Assembly: GCA_027625915.1 (NCBI GenBank)
Contig: JANTQA010000047.1
Coordinates: 6,696,001 to 6,760,000, forward strand
Direction of reading: 5' to 3'
Length of the DNA stretch: 64,000 nucleotides
Source of the DNA: Anaeramoeba flamelloides
Lineage: Eukaryota > Metamonada > Anaeramoebidae
A model generated the notes under the pieces. That model was not told where the DNA came from. It saw nothing but the letters and a program-made list of their open reading frames with translations, and ran no database searches. How positions within the stretch are numbered: position 1 is the stretch's first letter; the number at the start of each line of letters is the position of its first letter. Positions 34,795-47,705 of the stretch are shown here, piece after piece. Position numbers and translations under genes: made by a program.

Positions 34795-35060
34795 AAAATC
34801 ATCATTACTTTATTTATTTATTTAGAGAAAGGAGTAATTTAAGAAAATTATATCAAGTAAAAAAAAAAAGAATGAAAAAATTAATTAATATATATATATA
34901 TATAATCTTATCATTTGCATCAACAAATGAAAAATCATCAATTGAATGAATACACAGGAGGAGAACAAACCCGATAGAAAGATTATCACTTACAGATAAA
35001 AATTCCACAATCTGTGATTAATAATTGGTATTCCACGACTCTCAGAGTGAAAATCATCAT
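34795..35060. repeat. Dispersed repeat family G, copy 1
   Basis: GAGAAAGGAGTAATTTAAG resembles 46180 onward. GAATACACAGGAGGAG, GATAGAAAGATTATCA and GATTAATAATTGGTA resemble 47255-47345. In copy 2 these two parts are about 950 bases apart; here they are about 60 bases apart. Confidence 0.5.
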
Positions 35061-35109
35061 TATTTACTTGAAAATATTTTTTTAATCTTGCTTTATATTG
35101 AATTGGAAG

Positions 35110-35700
35110 TTTAATTGAATTTGAAAAGTGTTTTTATCTGTTCAGAACCGAAAATAAAAATTCAAAATTTTTCACACAGTTAAAACAGTTAAAAAAATCA
35201 CAATAACACAATTACATTCAAATTGGAAAGAATCATTATTGTTTTAAAATATAGAAATCAATTTTCCATCTTTTAGTTTTTTGTTTTCATTTTATTTTTC
35301 CAATTACCTAACCTATTTCGTTTGATCAAAATAATTTATTCAAATAGTTGAATTAAGTTAAAATTGAGTTCTTCTGTTTAAGAAGAACTCCTATAAAATT
35401 AGTAAATGGTATCTTAAATTTGATCGATTAGAATCCTATAGAATTTTCAACAAATTTGCAATTGCTTTTTTTTTGTTAAACCATATCTTCAAAATTGTTA
35501 ACACACCTATATTTAATATTATTGATAATTATTTATTTATTGTTTAGTTTTGTAATATATAAACAATTGTGAAGATTTCAATTAGTGAATGGTTCTAATT
35601 TGGTGTTTCTTCTTGGCTTTATTAAATAAAAATTTTTTTTTTTCAAAAATTGAATTTTGGTGTTTTAAAAATTTTGAATTGGAGTTAATATCTCCTGGAA
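35110..35700. repeat. Dispersed repeat family D, continuous copy
   Basis: It runs from TTCAAAATTTTTCACACAG to TTTTGAATTGGAGTTAATA and matches 24890-25000 plus 25590-25860, and in its first half 22500-22790. Confidence 0.6.
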
Positions 35701-35984
35701 ATTGCTCTATTTTCTTCACCATTATTTAATTTCTAAAGTTAATCCGAATTGTTTTTTAAAAAATAATGAAAATGTATTTTATCCTTCTTCCTCATTTTTT
35801 TGATTCAATTATCAACTTTTTTAGAAAGAAAAAAAAAAAAAAAAAAAAATAAAAAAAATTAAAAACAATTCCTTTTTTTGCAAGATTAAATAAAATACTT
35901 AATATAAAAATTTTGTTTTTTTGTTTTTTCCATTTAAATCACGAGAATATTAAAATAAAAAATAAAAATCAAATGAAATGAAAG

Positions 35985-38900
35985 CTATTTTCTTTCATTG
36001 TATCTAGAAATTTTATCGTGTCTTCTTTGATCAAAGCCATTATTTTTATTATATTTTTGATTATTTAAATATTGGTCTGAAGAAGAAAAGTTTGATCTTT
36101 TGAAATGATGTCTTCTTCGATCATTTGGATATGGAAAGTTTCTCCGTTGGTAATAAGGATCATCATCATTATTGTCAATAAAATCATTTGATCTGTTTTC
36201 ATTATATCTTGAAGAATTATTATTTGAAATTTTTTTTGAAGTACGAATTGTATTTTTTTCTTCATTGTTACCAAAATGAGCTGAATACTCGGGATAATGG
36301 GAAATATTTGGCCTTGTAAGTGAAACTGATGATGGTAGTGGTGGTGTTGTTGTTGTTGATAATTGCTGTTGTTGTTGTGGTGAACTTGATGAAGATCGTG
36401 TTCTAGTCAGAGTTGATCTGTTTAATATGTTTCGGGTATTTGTAATTGGAAAATTATCAAAATCTTGAATATTTCTTTGATTTCGATTCTTTTTTTGGTT
36501 ATTATTAAAAGAAATAGAATTTTTTGGTGTTGGTGGAGATAATGATTTATTTTTATTTAATTTCTTCGTTTGATTTGAAGAATTGGTTCTTGGTAAATTA
36601 TTATAGGAATTTGATAAAAAAAGATTGAAATTGCTTAATTTTAATGGTTTTTCTATTTGTCGTTGCTGTTGTTGTTTTGGAGAATAATTAAAACTATTTT
36701 TATTCTGAGAATTTTCAATATTATGTCTAAGTGATGGTGATGGTTGCGACGAAGAAGAATTAATATTAGAAGAGGAATTTATATTATCATTAAGAGTTTT
36801 CAAATTTTTTTGTACAATTGGTGAATGTGTAAACGAAGTTTTTGTTTTAGTTGGTATTGAAATATTCGTCGAAAGTGAAATTGGAGAAATTGAATTTAAA
36901 TGTTCTACTTTTTGATTAATTTGCAAATCTTGTCCTTTTCCTTTTTTTTGTTGTTGTGGTCCCTGTTGCTGTAGCTGTTTTTGTTCTTGTTCCTGTTCCT
37001 GTTCCTGTTGTTGTGAAGATTTTTTATTTAAATTTAATTGTTGTTCATTTATTATCTGCTTTCTATTGGGGTCAATTCTTTGTGGTTGAATTTGTGGTGT
37101 TTTCGAAGTAGCTCTTTTTTTACGGTATTCACTTAAAGAGAATTTTTTCTTATTTGTTTTTGGTGTTAAACAAGCCAATTTTTCTTGCTCTTCTTTTTCA
37201 TTTAATTTTTTTTTTTCTAATTCTTCTAATCTTTTTTTCTCGTTTTCTTGTTTTATTTTTTCGTCTTCTTTTAATTTGTGATAATTTTTAATCCAATTCT
37301 TTTTTAAATTTATAAATTTATTTTGTTTTAGTTTTTTTTTTTGATGGTAATAAGTTTTTTCAAGAGTTTCTTTCAATTGTTGTTCTTTTTCTTTTTGTTT
37401 AACAAAAAGTTGAATGATTTTCCCCTTTTCAATTTCAAACGAAGATGGTATTAAAGGTTCAAATTTATTAAAGCCTTTATAAAAAAGATCATCATAAACA
37501 CCTGTTCTATTCCAAAAAACTTTTTTCTTTTCTGATTGACTTTGAATAAAATTTGATTGGATTTGGTTTGAATTTTGAGATTGCATATCTTCTAACTTTT
37601 GTTGCTGTAGCGGTTGTTGTAATTCAAAATTTGAGTTTTTAATATTATAATTTGATTGATTGGGCGGTAAATTTATTGTAGAGTTGATGTCTCGTGAATG
37701 GTTACCATTATAATTATTAGCATGATAATTATCATTGTTTTGAGACAGTATTTGATCTGGTTTTACTTCTAGGAGATTACCTGAAGAGAAAATTTGTTTT
37801 TTGTTGTCTGTTAATTGTGCTTCATCAAAGGTTTCCATTGACGACGAAGTTTCAATTTCAACCAGATCTTGAACAGAGCCATTTTCTTCTTGTTGTAACA
37901 ATTCGTCACTATTTGTAAGATCAGTAAAATTGGATCCATTTAATGGAATTTCTTTATTTTGACTCGTTCGCTTTTGGTTAGTTAAAAAAGAGTTTGTTTT
38001 TTTGATAGTATAAATATTATGATTGTTATTGTTGCTATAACTTGTTAATTGGTCTTTTCTTGTTTTTTGGTTTTGCTTACGCTCATCAATCATTGAAGAA
38101 TGAATGATTGTAAACATTTTTCGATCGAGGACTATCTCATCATCTATTTGATCTAATTCCTGTTCTGTTCGTTTTTGTTGATTAGAAAACTTGATATTAT
38201 TTGATCTTTTCCTTTTTTGTTCATTCAAGTTTTGTAGATTGCCATCCAAATTCTGTTTATTGGAAAGACTAAATCCATCGTCGCGATCTAATGAAGACAA
38301 TTGTTGTGCATTCCTTTTGCGAACTAAGAGTGTTGTCGTACTTGAATCGTTCCCATTTTCTAATAATTTTAATTTTTGGAGTTGTTTTTCCTGTTGGCTT
38401 TGGAAGTTTTGCTGCTGAGGTAGTTTTGGATACAAAAGATATGAATTTGAAGAAATGTGCTTGTTTGTTCTTAGTAACAACAGGTGTTTTAATTTTCTTT
38501 CTTCTTCTAATTTTTTTTGTTCTTCTTGTTTTGTGAGACAAAACCTACAAACAAAATATCGTTTTGGTGGCCTTTCTGGTAAACCTACGCATTCGTTATG
38601 TGAAAAATTCTTACACAATATACACTTCACAATTGCTCTTGAGGTGTCTTGGTTCTATTTTGAAGAAAATTTAAAAATAAAAATAAAAAAAAATTTGCAA
38701 AGAATAAAATAAAAAAAACAAAAGTTTTGGTTAAATTGTCATTTGTTTGTTTCAATTCCAGAAAAGATAACAAAAGAAGAATTGAGAGTGTTTTTTTTTT
38801 AAAGTTGTAATTTTTTTTGTTTCTTTGATGGAAAGTAGAAAGAAGAAGAAAGAAGAACCACAATAATAAAAAAAAATTTATGTTTGAAGCAAAAAAATAA

Positions 38901-39375
38901 GTGTCTGAGAAAGGTTTTGAGTTCTGTTTTACTTTTGTCATCAACAAAGTTATTTTAATTTAAAAAAAACAAAAAAAATAAACTTGAAAAAAAAAAAAAG
39001 AATTGAAAGAAGAAGGATTGAATCACTTACGTTGTTGCTACAAATACATCGGATTTTTAAAGGTCTACACTTCTCACAAAAATAATGTTCAGGTGCGACT
39101 TTAATTCCTACACAAGTGGAATGTTGCCAAACCTTACAATTGTCACATTGGATCATCATTTCATAATTATCATAATTGTAATTGCACGTACACCGAATCA
39201 CATTGTCTTCTTCATCATACTCTTCTTCTTCGTATTCCTTTTCTTGTTTTTCTTCTACATTCACGTTATCGTTCTTGTTATTGTGCTCCTTCGATCTAGG
39301 CCAGCCAAACTGTTTTTCAAGAAGTAAAGTTTGGTACGTTGACTGACTAACGCTTTGTGGTGGTATCAGAGTCAT
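35985..39375 (-). CDS. Two-PHD-finger protein, probable histone H3 tail reader
   Basis: Exons 39031-39375 and 35985-38654 (minus strand) join in phase 0 (GTAAGT and AATAG borders) to give 1004 residues. PHD finger 1 (about 61-103) has CTCNYN, QCDNCKVWQHSTCVG and YFCEKC. Its MIQCDNCKVWQH text, with the Trp, is the form found in fingers that bind trimethylated H3 lysine 4. PHD finger 2 (about 110-154) has CICSNN, CILCKNFSHNECVG and FVCRFC, and the intron lies inside it, after its first CxC; the complete Cys4-His-Cys3 pattern appears only after splicing, which supports the junction. The rest is Asn/Gln/Ser-rich, with a charged coiled coil near residues 410-500 and a basic, Arg-rich end. No SET, bromo or TFIIS domain is seen. 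It probably works in chromatin regulation in the nucleus. A short in-frame extension above 39375 is open, so an upstream exon is possible. Confidence 0.8.
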
Positions 39376-42300
39376 TAGTTTTTGATGCTGTTAAAATTCT
39401 CTTATTGCTTTCTAAAATAAAAAAAAAAAAAATTTAACTATTAATTAGGTTCAGGAATTCCAATATTCTTCTTATTTAATATTTTTAAAGTTTAAAATTA
39501 AACTCTTTTGGAGCCAATTTTTTTTTTTAATTCAAAAAAAAATTCAAAAAAAAAAAGAAATAACAAAAAGACAACAATGAAAAAAAAAATAAATTCTGTC
39601 ACAAATAGTTTCAGAATTTAAATTAAGTCCAAAAAGGTGGACTAAAAGAACACAAAATCACTTTTGTTCTGAGTTTAGTTGATTTTTGAGTGTATTTTCG
39701 ATTTTGAGTAGAAATGCTTTGTAAAAAATTCATTCTTGGTTTAGTTGAGAGAAAGGAAAATTCTTCTATTTCTCGAATTTAAAAAATCAGTACTCTTTGT
39801 GGTTTTATCAAAAAAAATTTTGTAAAATGAGCTTTTGAAATAAAACTTTGAAAACAGTTTTTGTGTTTCTTTTTTGTTTGTTTTGTGTTTTTTTTTTAGG
39901 AGTAAAGGCAACAAGATCCAATTTTGTTAGATTTAATTCAAAATTTTCAAAGTAGTGTGAAAGATTTAAGGACGACGTTGTCAATTTAACAGTTTGTCTC
40001 CACACACTTTGATCCAATCTCATTTAAATTGTGAAAGAAGGATCATCAGAATATTCTCCAATTTGGATCAAGAAATCATTTTATTTGTAATTTTAGTATA
40101 AAAATTTGAAAGAAATTTTGAGAGAAGTAAACTCAAAAAACTTTAAAGAAACGTGAAAATGAAAAAGAAAAATAATAATGATTTTTTAACCTTAAAAACA
40201 AGGATCATTTCAAACACTTCTCAATAAACAACTCTAACTTTATGAGATCGAAATTGTCTATGAGCTTTGGTCATCGGTTTACTTGAATTCTTTAATGATA
40301 TTCATAAATTAGAACAATCCTGTATCATAAAATCTTGATTTTTTTTTGTATTTTTTTGGTTTTGGCTAATTGTTTTTTTTATGGATTAAAGTTACCAATG
40401 GCGCCTTTGGGGATAGTGTTTGACTCTATTTGATTTTTGAACTGAACTTATCAGACCAAATACATTTGGTTTATGCGCGTGTGACATTATTTTTTTTTCG
40501 TTTGTATTGTTTCTCTTAAAACTGAATTGTTAGTGTCAAGGAAAATTGGGTTGGTACAGGTTTTGTGGAATTTTGCATGTAAAGATCTAATGAAATTAAA
40601 TTTGCCAAAATTAGTTAGTTTTTTTATTTTTAAAAGAAAGTTATGAGGTTAGTTGAATAAAAAACGATCTTTCATTTTTGGGGAAATGTGGATTTTGAAC
40701 AATTCCATACAATACCAAATACTTTTTCGTACTTTTATTAAATTTTATATTTGTTTGAAAATAAGAACGTATTCTTCATCAAAAAATTCCAGTCTTCCCC
40801 ATTTTGACCTTTTATGTCAAAATTTAAAATCCCCGAAACTTATCTCCCAAATCAAAAAAAAAAAAAAAAAAAAAAAAAGGAATAATTTTTTATTGAATGC
40901 AAGTGGGATATGATCAAAAGATCGAGCATTCTAATGATCAGAACCACTAAAATAAAGTTTAGTGAGTTTTATCCTCATTATAACTTTGACATTATTATTA
41001 TTCAAACGGATAGTTTTAATTTAAAAAATTGTAAAAGGCAAATATAGCAAGACTACAAGAAAAGCAAGAAATTATTTTTATGGCTGACAAACAATAATGA
41101 AAAAAATTAAAAAAACAAAAGCATTCAAAAAAACAAATTATAATTTTTTTTTTTTTATGTTTAGAGAGGTTTATAAGAAATTGATAAAAAAAACAATTGA
41201 AAAAGGGGTTTATAAAAAGTAATTGGAAAAAAATCATAAAAAATGGAAACAATCCAATTCTATTAGTTTAATTAAGAACACCCAAAATATCACATTCAAG
41301 ATATTTTTGGTTATTTTATTATATTTGATAATTGATCATGAATGTTCATTAGTGAGTCTATTGTTCAATTGTTGTAATTTCTTTTTTTCTTTTTGATCTT
41401 TTTTATTTTTTTTTTTTATTGATACTTTTTGCATTTACCTTTATTTCGTATACCCATGCTCTAGTATAAACAAGAAAAAAATTGTCTCATTTCTTTTGAA
41501 ACTCTTCTTACCAGCATAAAATCAGTTTTTCAGGGGGGGGGAATAGAAAAAAATGAAAAGCAAAGAAAATTTTTGATAATCTGCCAATATTTTTAAATTT
41601 TGGTATAAAGGTAAATTTTCACAAAAAGCAGTTTTTTCACCTTTTTCATTTTTTTTAGAAATTTGTCTAGCTAAATTGGAATTTTTCTTTTTCTTTTTAA
41701 GATTTTTAACAATTTTTCTTTTTCATAGAACCTAAAGTAACCAAATATATAAAGAAGCATTAATTTAACCTTGGTAATTTTTTTTATTCCATGCTGCCCT
41801 TAAATTGAAAAAAAAAAAAAATTCATAACGTAGTAGGAAATATTGAAATTTTTTTCACAAAACTTACAACCTCAAACCAATATAGTTATTTTTTTTTTTG
41901 TATTTTTATTTGGAATTATCAAAACGATTATTTCAGTTTTGTGGGCTGATTTAATAATTTAATGGTGACGATGTGAATTTAAATGAACAAAAAAATTATA
42001 ATTTATTTTCTTCTTGGTATGTTGACTTGTAATTTCAAGGAAATAAAATTGTTTTCAATAATCCTGGTATCTTTGAAGAAATACCAATGGAAAATATAAC
42101 AGAAGACACACTATCTTTTATATTTTTTTTTTTGAAATTTCAATTCTGATAGATAACTTTGAATTCATTTAAAAAGAAAATGAGATAGAATTTGAAATTT
42201 AATGGGAACAAAAAAAATTGACCATTTTCACAAGATGAGCTGATTTTGAGCCAAGCATATTCTTAAACAAAAATAAACATTTAATCCACCTTTCAACACA

Positions 42301-42750
42301 AATAATTATATTTAAAACGAGTATAGTAAAAATTTACTAAAACAAAAGTTAAGAATAAAATTCTAACAAAAAGTCTAATTTTATCATTTTAAGAAATGGG
42401 AATTTCATTTTTTTTTATTTGAACAGCTTAAGGAATATTTCAGCTAAATACAAAATAAAAACGAAAAAAATAAAATTAAGTGAGTTTAACATGAAATTTT
42501 CACAAAAAGTTGGTTTAAATATGATAAAAAAACATTTAACCCTGAAACAAAAACAATATATTATTTTGTACACATACCTTTGGCTAATTGAGTAAATTGC
42601 TTTTGTTATGTTTTTTTTTTTTTGAATTGTACAAGTCTTCATTAAGTTCAAGATGTATCTCTTGGGTTTGGTTTATTAAACTCTTTGGTTTAAATTTTCA
42701 ACAACAACAACACCAATCAATTGAGATCTTTAATTTGTTTTTTTTCAAAT
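39376..42750. other. Intergenic, mostly without recognisable content
   Basis: Only the small frame at 39808-40023 has some coding character. A run of nine G at about 41532-41541 is unusual in such AT-rich DNA. Nothing else could be named. Confidence 0.5.
39808..40023 (-). CDS. Possible small open frame upstream of the PHD gene
   Basis: An ATG-started frame of 71 codons gives SVWRQTVKLTTSSLNLSHY and KLDLVAFTPKKK, which has mixed, non-repetitive composition, then a poor Lys-rich end. It lies about 430 bases upstream of the PHD gene on the same strand. It might be an upstream exon or a chance frame; no splice donor of the local GTAA type was found in it. No family was recognised. Confidence 0.2.
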   Translation of the reverse strand: MRLDQSVWRQTVKLTTSSLNLSHYFENFELNLTKLDLVAFTPKKKTQNKQKRNTKTVFKVLFQKLILQNFF

Positions 42751-43234
42751 TATAGTGGTGTAAATAACCCATGTTTTTTATTTAAACCCATTACTAAAAT
42801 TTAACTCATAAAAAAAATATTGGCTGACTGTAGAATAAAAATAAACAAATCAATGGGATGAAAACAGTATATAAACAAGAAATACGGTTCTTTAAATAAA
42901 AATTTAAAAAAGAATTATGAAGATATTGAAAGATTAAAATGTAATTTTTTTGATATAAAAATTAGAAAAAGATCTTTTTTCGAAGATTTCAAAAAAAATC
43001 ATTTAAACTCAATAATTTTTATAAATATGACGAAATTTTTGAAACAAAAGCATTTAATATTATTGAGCCATTTTGATTAATAAAAGATCAAACCTCTAAA
43101 GTCAATTTAAATCTGAACCAAGAATATATATGTGTGTCTTCCTATCTTTTAATACCCAAGTCTGAAAAAAAAACATGAGTTAAATTTTTGGAATGAGTCA
43201 AAGGTTGTCAACATGGGTTATTTACACCACTGTA
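42751..43234. mobile_element. Tc1/mariner-type MITE, family M2
   Basis: AGTGGTGTAAATAACCCATG at the left (42754 onward) is matched exactly by its complement at the right end (to 43231). A TA lies outside each end once the terminal base pair (T/C on the left, G on the right) is included. The 440-base interior has no frame of note, so it depends on a transposase made elsewhere. Confidence 0.8.
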
Positions 43235-43239
43235 CAGTT

Positions 43240-44650
43240 GATGAAAAAAATTGTCAGTTAAAAAAAAAGATTTTTACAAAGAGATCACATTGCCTTGAGA
43301 GAAACAATGTGATTAAATTATGGGGTGTGCTGTTTGTGAGCCTTTTTGGGAGAATATATCCAATTAACAATTGGCCACCTTCTTGCGAAAATGGTCGTTT
43401 TATAATCTTTTTACAATTCTTCAATACCTCTTATATTAGTAATAACCAGTTATAAACCGAAAAATATCAAGAAATTAAATCAAATGTACCACTTGTATGT
43501 TAAAAAGATCGCCAATTGTAATTTTTGGTTTGAAAATTTATTTGAAATGAGTAAACAAAAAAACGAAGAGGAAATTTTTTCTCCGTTTCCTATTAAAAGA
43601 TCGTATTTGAAATTTATAAATCAAAAAGATCGAATAGTGAACCTAAAAACAACATCCCTTTTTTTGGAACAAAGGAAGTGAACAAATTTCTACATGGATC
43701 TTCAGTTCAGTTAAAAAAATTTTATTATTTTTGATCTTTTAATTTTTATTTGAAAAGTTTTATTGTGTTTTTTTTTTTTTCAAGTTTTGGAAAAGAAATT
43801 TAGAGTTGGGGATCACCAAAACAATTTGGATGAAAAGAGAACAAGTTTTTTTTATAGTCTCTTTAAAGTCTTTTAAAAGAAGAATTTGTACTTAGTTGGC
43901 TCAGCTATATTTAAAGAAAAGCGAAAAAGTGTTAAAGGGGATCTCAATATGAATAAAGAATATTTTTTTAGGTAATTCAACAAAAGAACTTGATCGGCCT
44001 ATTTGAAAAAGAAATTTAAATCTTAAAAAGTCCAACAATAGCTCGTTTCAAAATTTTTTTGGTTGGGTCTTAAACAAAGAGGAAAAAAGTGATAAGTTTT
44101 TTTTTAAAATCTTGACAAAAAAAGTATCATTTGTTTTTGGAAGATCGCCAAAAGATTAAAACATTTTATTTACAAGTTTAATATGTTGGACTGTTTTTTA
44201 AATGGAAAACTTGATCCTTTGAGTTTTTCGTTTGCAACCTAATTTTGATTTGTTTTTCAAAAATTTGAAATATCTTGTAAAAAGATTTAATTGGGAAGTG
44301 TTTGAAATATCAGAATTTCATATCTTTGAAGAAGATACCTTTAATTTCACTAATCTAAACACAAACTATTTTCGTCAAGCAAAGAGAGTAATTCAATAAC
44401 TTCAGATGCAAAAGAAAAACAAAAAGAATAAAAATTTGTAAAAAAAAAAGTATTTTTGGAAATATCGAGAAATTGTGTTTTCTGAAAAGCATTGTAAAAA
44501 AGATAAAAAAAGTATTATTTTACCTTTTAAATGTCAAATTAGTTGGTGGTGTTTGTCATTTCTTTATTTTGTAGATAGAACTTGGGGACATGAATTGAAA
44601 AACGAACAAGAAGCAAAAAGATTATTTAAGAATAAAAATGAATAATTGAA
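43240..44650 (+). pseudogene. Broken coding stretch of unknown family
   Basis: Several short plus-strand frames have coding-like composition, among them IYPINNWPPSCENGRFII (near 43360) and WWCLSFLYFVDRTWGHELK (near 44560). They are in different frames and separated by stops. The density of aromatic and Cys residues differs from the surrounding AT-rich filler. It starts directly beside the M2 MITE. I do not recognise the family. A multi-exon gene is a weaker alternative because good splice borders are lacking. Confidence 0.3.
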
Positions 44651-46159
44651 ATATTTCTTTTTTAAGGGATTTCCAAACTTATTTATTTTTTTCCACCAGG
44701 TAATAGAGTACTTGGCTGCATAAAGATTCAATTAACATAGACAGTAAAAATTCCTTTATCAACTTTAGAGTAATGGATTATCATTTTTAACATATTAAAT
44801 TTTTCTCAAAGTAATTTTCAGTAAAATGATCTGAACAATCATGTTTGAATTGGTTTATTGCTTAGGTACGTGTGTTAAAAAAACATTTAATATGTTAAAG
44901 AGAAAATTTTGAATTGTTTAAATTTGTAACTTCTAATTCAAATATTTAGAAACACAGTCATTAGAAACATTTTGATCATGATTGAATTTCCGAATGTAAT
45001 ATAAAGAAATAAAAATAATGAAAAATTAGAAACAAAGAAAAAAATAAATGAGAAAAAAATAGACAAAACTTCTAGAATTGTTGCGTTGATATGAATTTGT
45101 GTAATTAGGCGATCCTCTGTCATTTATATTTGGGATCTTTAGATTATCTGATGTTGTGTAATAACAGCCAGAAACTACTCTGTTCTTATATTATATATTT
45201 CATTCACTGTGATTTTTCTGAAGTAAGAATCTATTTTTTTTTAGACATAGGTATTGAGGTTACACTTTTTGATTCTTTTGAGTTCCTTATATCCTTAATT
45301 TCTAATTTGTTTTTATATCCTATTTAGCTATATATGAAGTAATGGGCATCACTCATTTATTTATAATATTGCTTGTCCAGATAATTGAATTTACTTACTC
45401 CTCGTAAATATATAGATATATATTTAGATCTATTTGAACTGTTTAATTATTATTTATAATTTGAAGAGTTTAGTTGATTGTTTCAAGATTATATTGGCCC
45501 TTTCCCGAGAAATTTACCTTTAAATTGGATAATTTTAAAATATCTTTTGAGTTTCCTTTTTTTCTTCTACTTGTGAAGATTATACTTTATCAGATATTAA
45601 CTTAATATAAATATCATCATTTTTTTCATTTTTATCTTATTTTATCTTATTCTTACTGTTAGTCTTCTCTAATTTTCCAATTTTAAATCATTAACTACCT
45701 AACCGTGATTTATGTATTTTAATTTCTTGATGAAATTAGTATTTCTAAATTTAGATAATATATAGGGTCAGTTCATTTCTATTTTCACATTTAGATGTAT
45801 CTGCAACAAGAATTCTTTTAATTTTGTTTTTGATTTTTCGTTTTTTTTTAATAATATTAAAATTTCTTCTTTCTTTTTTTTTTTACGAGATCTATCTAGT
45901 TTATTTTAAAAAATTCTAACACATATTCAATCGGAGTAAAATTACTTCATTATACAATTGAATTATGAATACAGGTGATATTATTACACTTGTATAAATT
46001 TCTTTAAAATTCTTTTTATATAAAATATTAAAATTATTTTTTTTTATTTGGCTTGATAAATAAATTCATCTAAAGTTTAACCTAGATAAATTGAGACTAA
46101 TTTCAAAAAATTAATCAATTTCTTTCGAGCAAGAAGTTTTTAAAATCGATTAAAAAATC
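44651..46159. other. Intergenic, no supported content
   Basis: AT-rich sequence with two short opposing frames near 44938-45327 of no recognisable family. Nothing else was seen. Confidence 0.45.
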
Positions 46160-47385
46160 ATTTTTGTATTTCTTTTATTATGAGAAAGGGGTAATCAAAG
46201 AAAATTTACTAAATAAAAAAGAGAATATGAAAAATAATTACAATATTAAAGTACAAAAATATGATATCAGCAGTTATTGATTTTTAAAAAAAAAATATCG
46301 AATATATTTATTTGTGAAGCTGAAAGCTTCTAAAAAAAATATATTCAGATGTTTTTTTTTTTAAAAAAAAGCAATAGCAAATGTTATTTTTTGTGGGCAA
46401 ACAATATGAAAAAAATAAAAAAGACTAAAACAAAAAACAAGTTTTTTTTTTATTTATTTTTCATCCTTTGCGATCTTTAATGAAAATAGTTAGAAATGTT
46501 AAAAACAGCAAATATAAAAGATCTTCTTTTGTATTTTAATTTCTTTTAATATTTGTTCCAAACTCTCATCTAATATTGGAACTTCGTCTGGTGAATCGTT
46601 GTTATCTGATTGGAAACTAAAAGAGTAAAATTTTTGACCATTAAACATCCCAATACAACAAACTTATAAATAAAAAAAAATGTTTTGTTATTTTCTCTTT
46701 TTGAAATTCTGTCATTTCAATTATTTAAAAAAAAAATAAAAATGAAACTGAATTTTTCCAACTCCTTTTAAATGGTTGATTGCTTCGATTGCTACTCTTT
46801 TTTTGATCCACAGCAAAAAATTTTTATCAAAAAATTGATATTTTTTTTTGATTTCAAAAAGTCAATTGATAAGATCCAGAAGCCAAAATAAACCTTTTTA
46901 TTTGTAATAATTTTTTTTTTGATAAAGTGATCTGATATTTTTAGTAACTTGAATTTTTCACTTTATGGATTTGAATTTTCTTTCCCAAAAAAAACTCCAA
47001 AAGGACAATTTAAACAATTTCCTCCTATATTTTTAATTTGAAAAAGTTTTGATATTTTTTCACTAATTTTTAGCTTATTTTTTTCTTTCTAGAAAAGAAA
47101 AGCTTAACCCAATACAAGAACATTTGGTAAACAATATCGAATATGTTACCTGATGTTGATCACAAAGATATAGCAACATTTTTTATATTTTTTCCAATAT
47201 TTTTGCATGAGAAAAATAACATTTATATAACCAAATTAAAAATAATCGACGTCTTGAATACACAGAAGGGGGTAAAATTCAATAGAAAGATTATTAGTAA
47301 TAAATAAAAAAATCCACAAACTTTGATTAATAAATTGGTAAACCACAACTCCGAAGAGTGGGTACTATTTACCCCTATTTATATA
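46160..47385. repeat. Dispersed repeat family G, copy 2, split
   Basis: The two ends (46160-46280 and 47215-47385) match the compact copy at 34795-35060. The 930 bases between them are absent there and include the coding-like exons at 46499-47208. An inverted G fragment also occurs near 49870-49935. Confidence 0.4.
46499..47208 (-). CDS. Possible two-exon small gene
   Basis: A minus-strand exon at 46499-46616 follows a good acceptor (CTTTTAG) and reads FQSDNNDSPDEVPILDESL then EQILKEIKIQKK, to a stop at 46499. Its composition is unlike chance AT-rich translation. An upstream exon 47150-47208 (ATG, donor CAG|GTAACA) would join in phase 2 and give a protein of 58 residues. This first exon is weak, being mostly Lys/Tyr. 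Another coding-like stretch, WIKKRVAIEAINHLKGVGK, lies at about 46755-46810 on the same strand in the proposed intron, so the true gene model may differ or the locus may be a pseudogene. No family was recognised. Confidence 0.3.
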
Positions 47386-47569
47386 TTTTCTTACGATTTT
47401 CAGAATTTTATATTTTGGATTTTTTCTTTTGAATTTTTTCTTTATTACCTAAAGTTTTATAACTATAAGAACTTTTTTGTAAAATTCTGGACAAAAAATG
47501 AATTTCATAGTTTTGATAGTTAGGTTAAGAGTTTTTGAATATTTTTCTAAGGATAACATTTATATATTA

Positions 47570-47705
47570 GTTTTTATTTAAAATTTTTGCTAATTTTTTT
47601 TTCCACTTTTTTGATTCTGATAAATTTAGATCTTTCACAATACCCAATAAAGTGATTTATATTTTCATAATATTGAGTACAATAGTCACAAACATAATTT
47701 TTTTA
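47570..47705 (-). pseudogene. LINE ORF2 C-terminal relic, minus strand
   Basis: The minus-strand translation reads NYVCDYCTQYYENINHFIGYC, a C..C...H...C cluster of the kind that ends the LINE ORF2 proteins in this window. It lies back to back with the plus-strand relic that follows. Confidence 0.4.

Larger units (their letters stand above)
33333..35984. other. Intergenic region with repeats E, F, G and D
   Basis: No coding frame was supported. Four dispersed repeats follow one another here and are listed separately. Confidence 0.5.
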
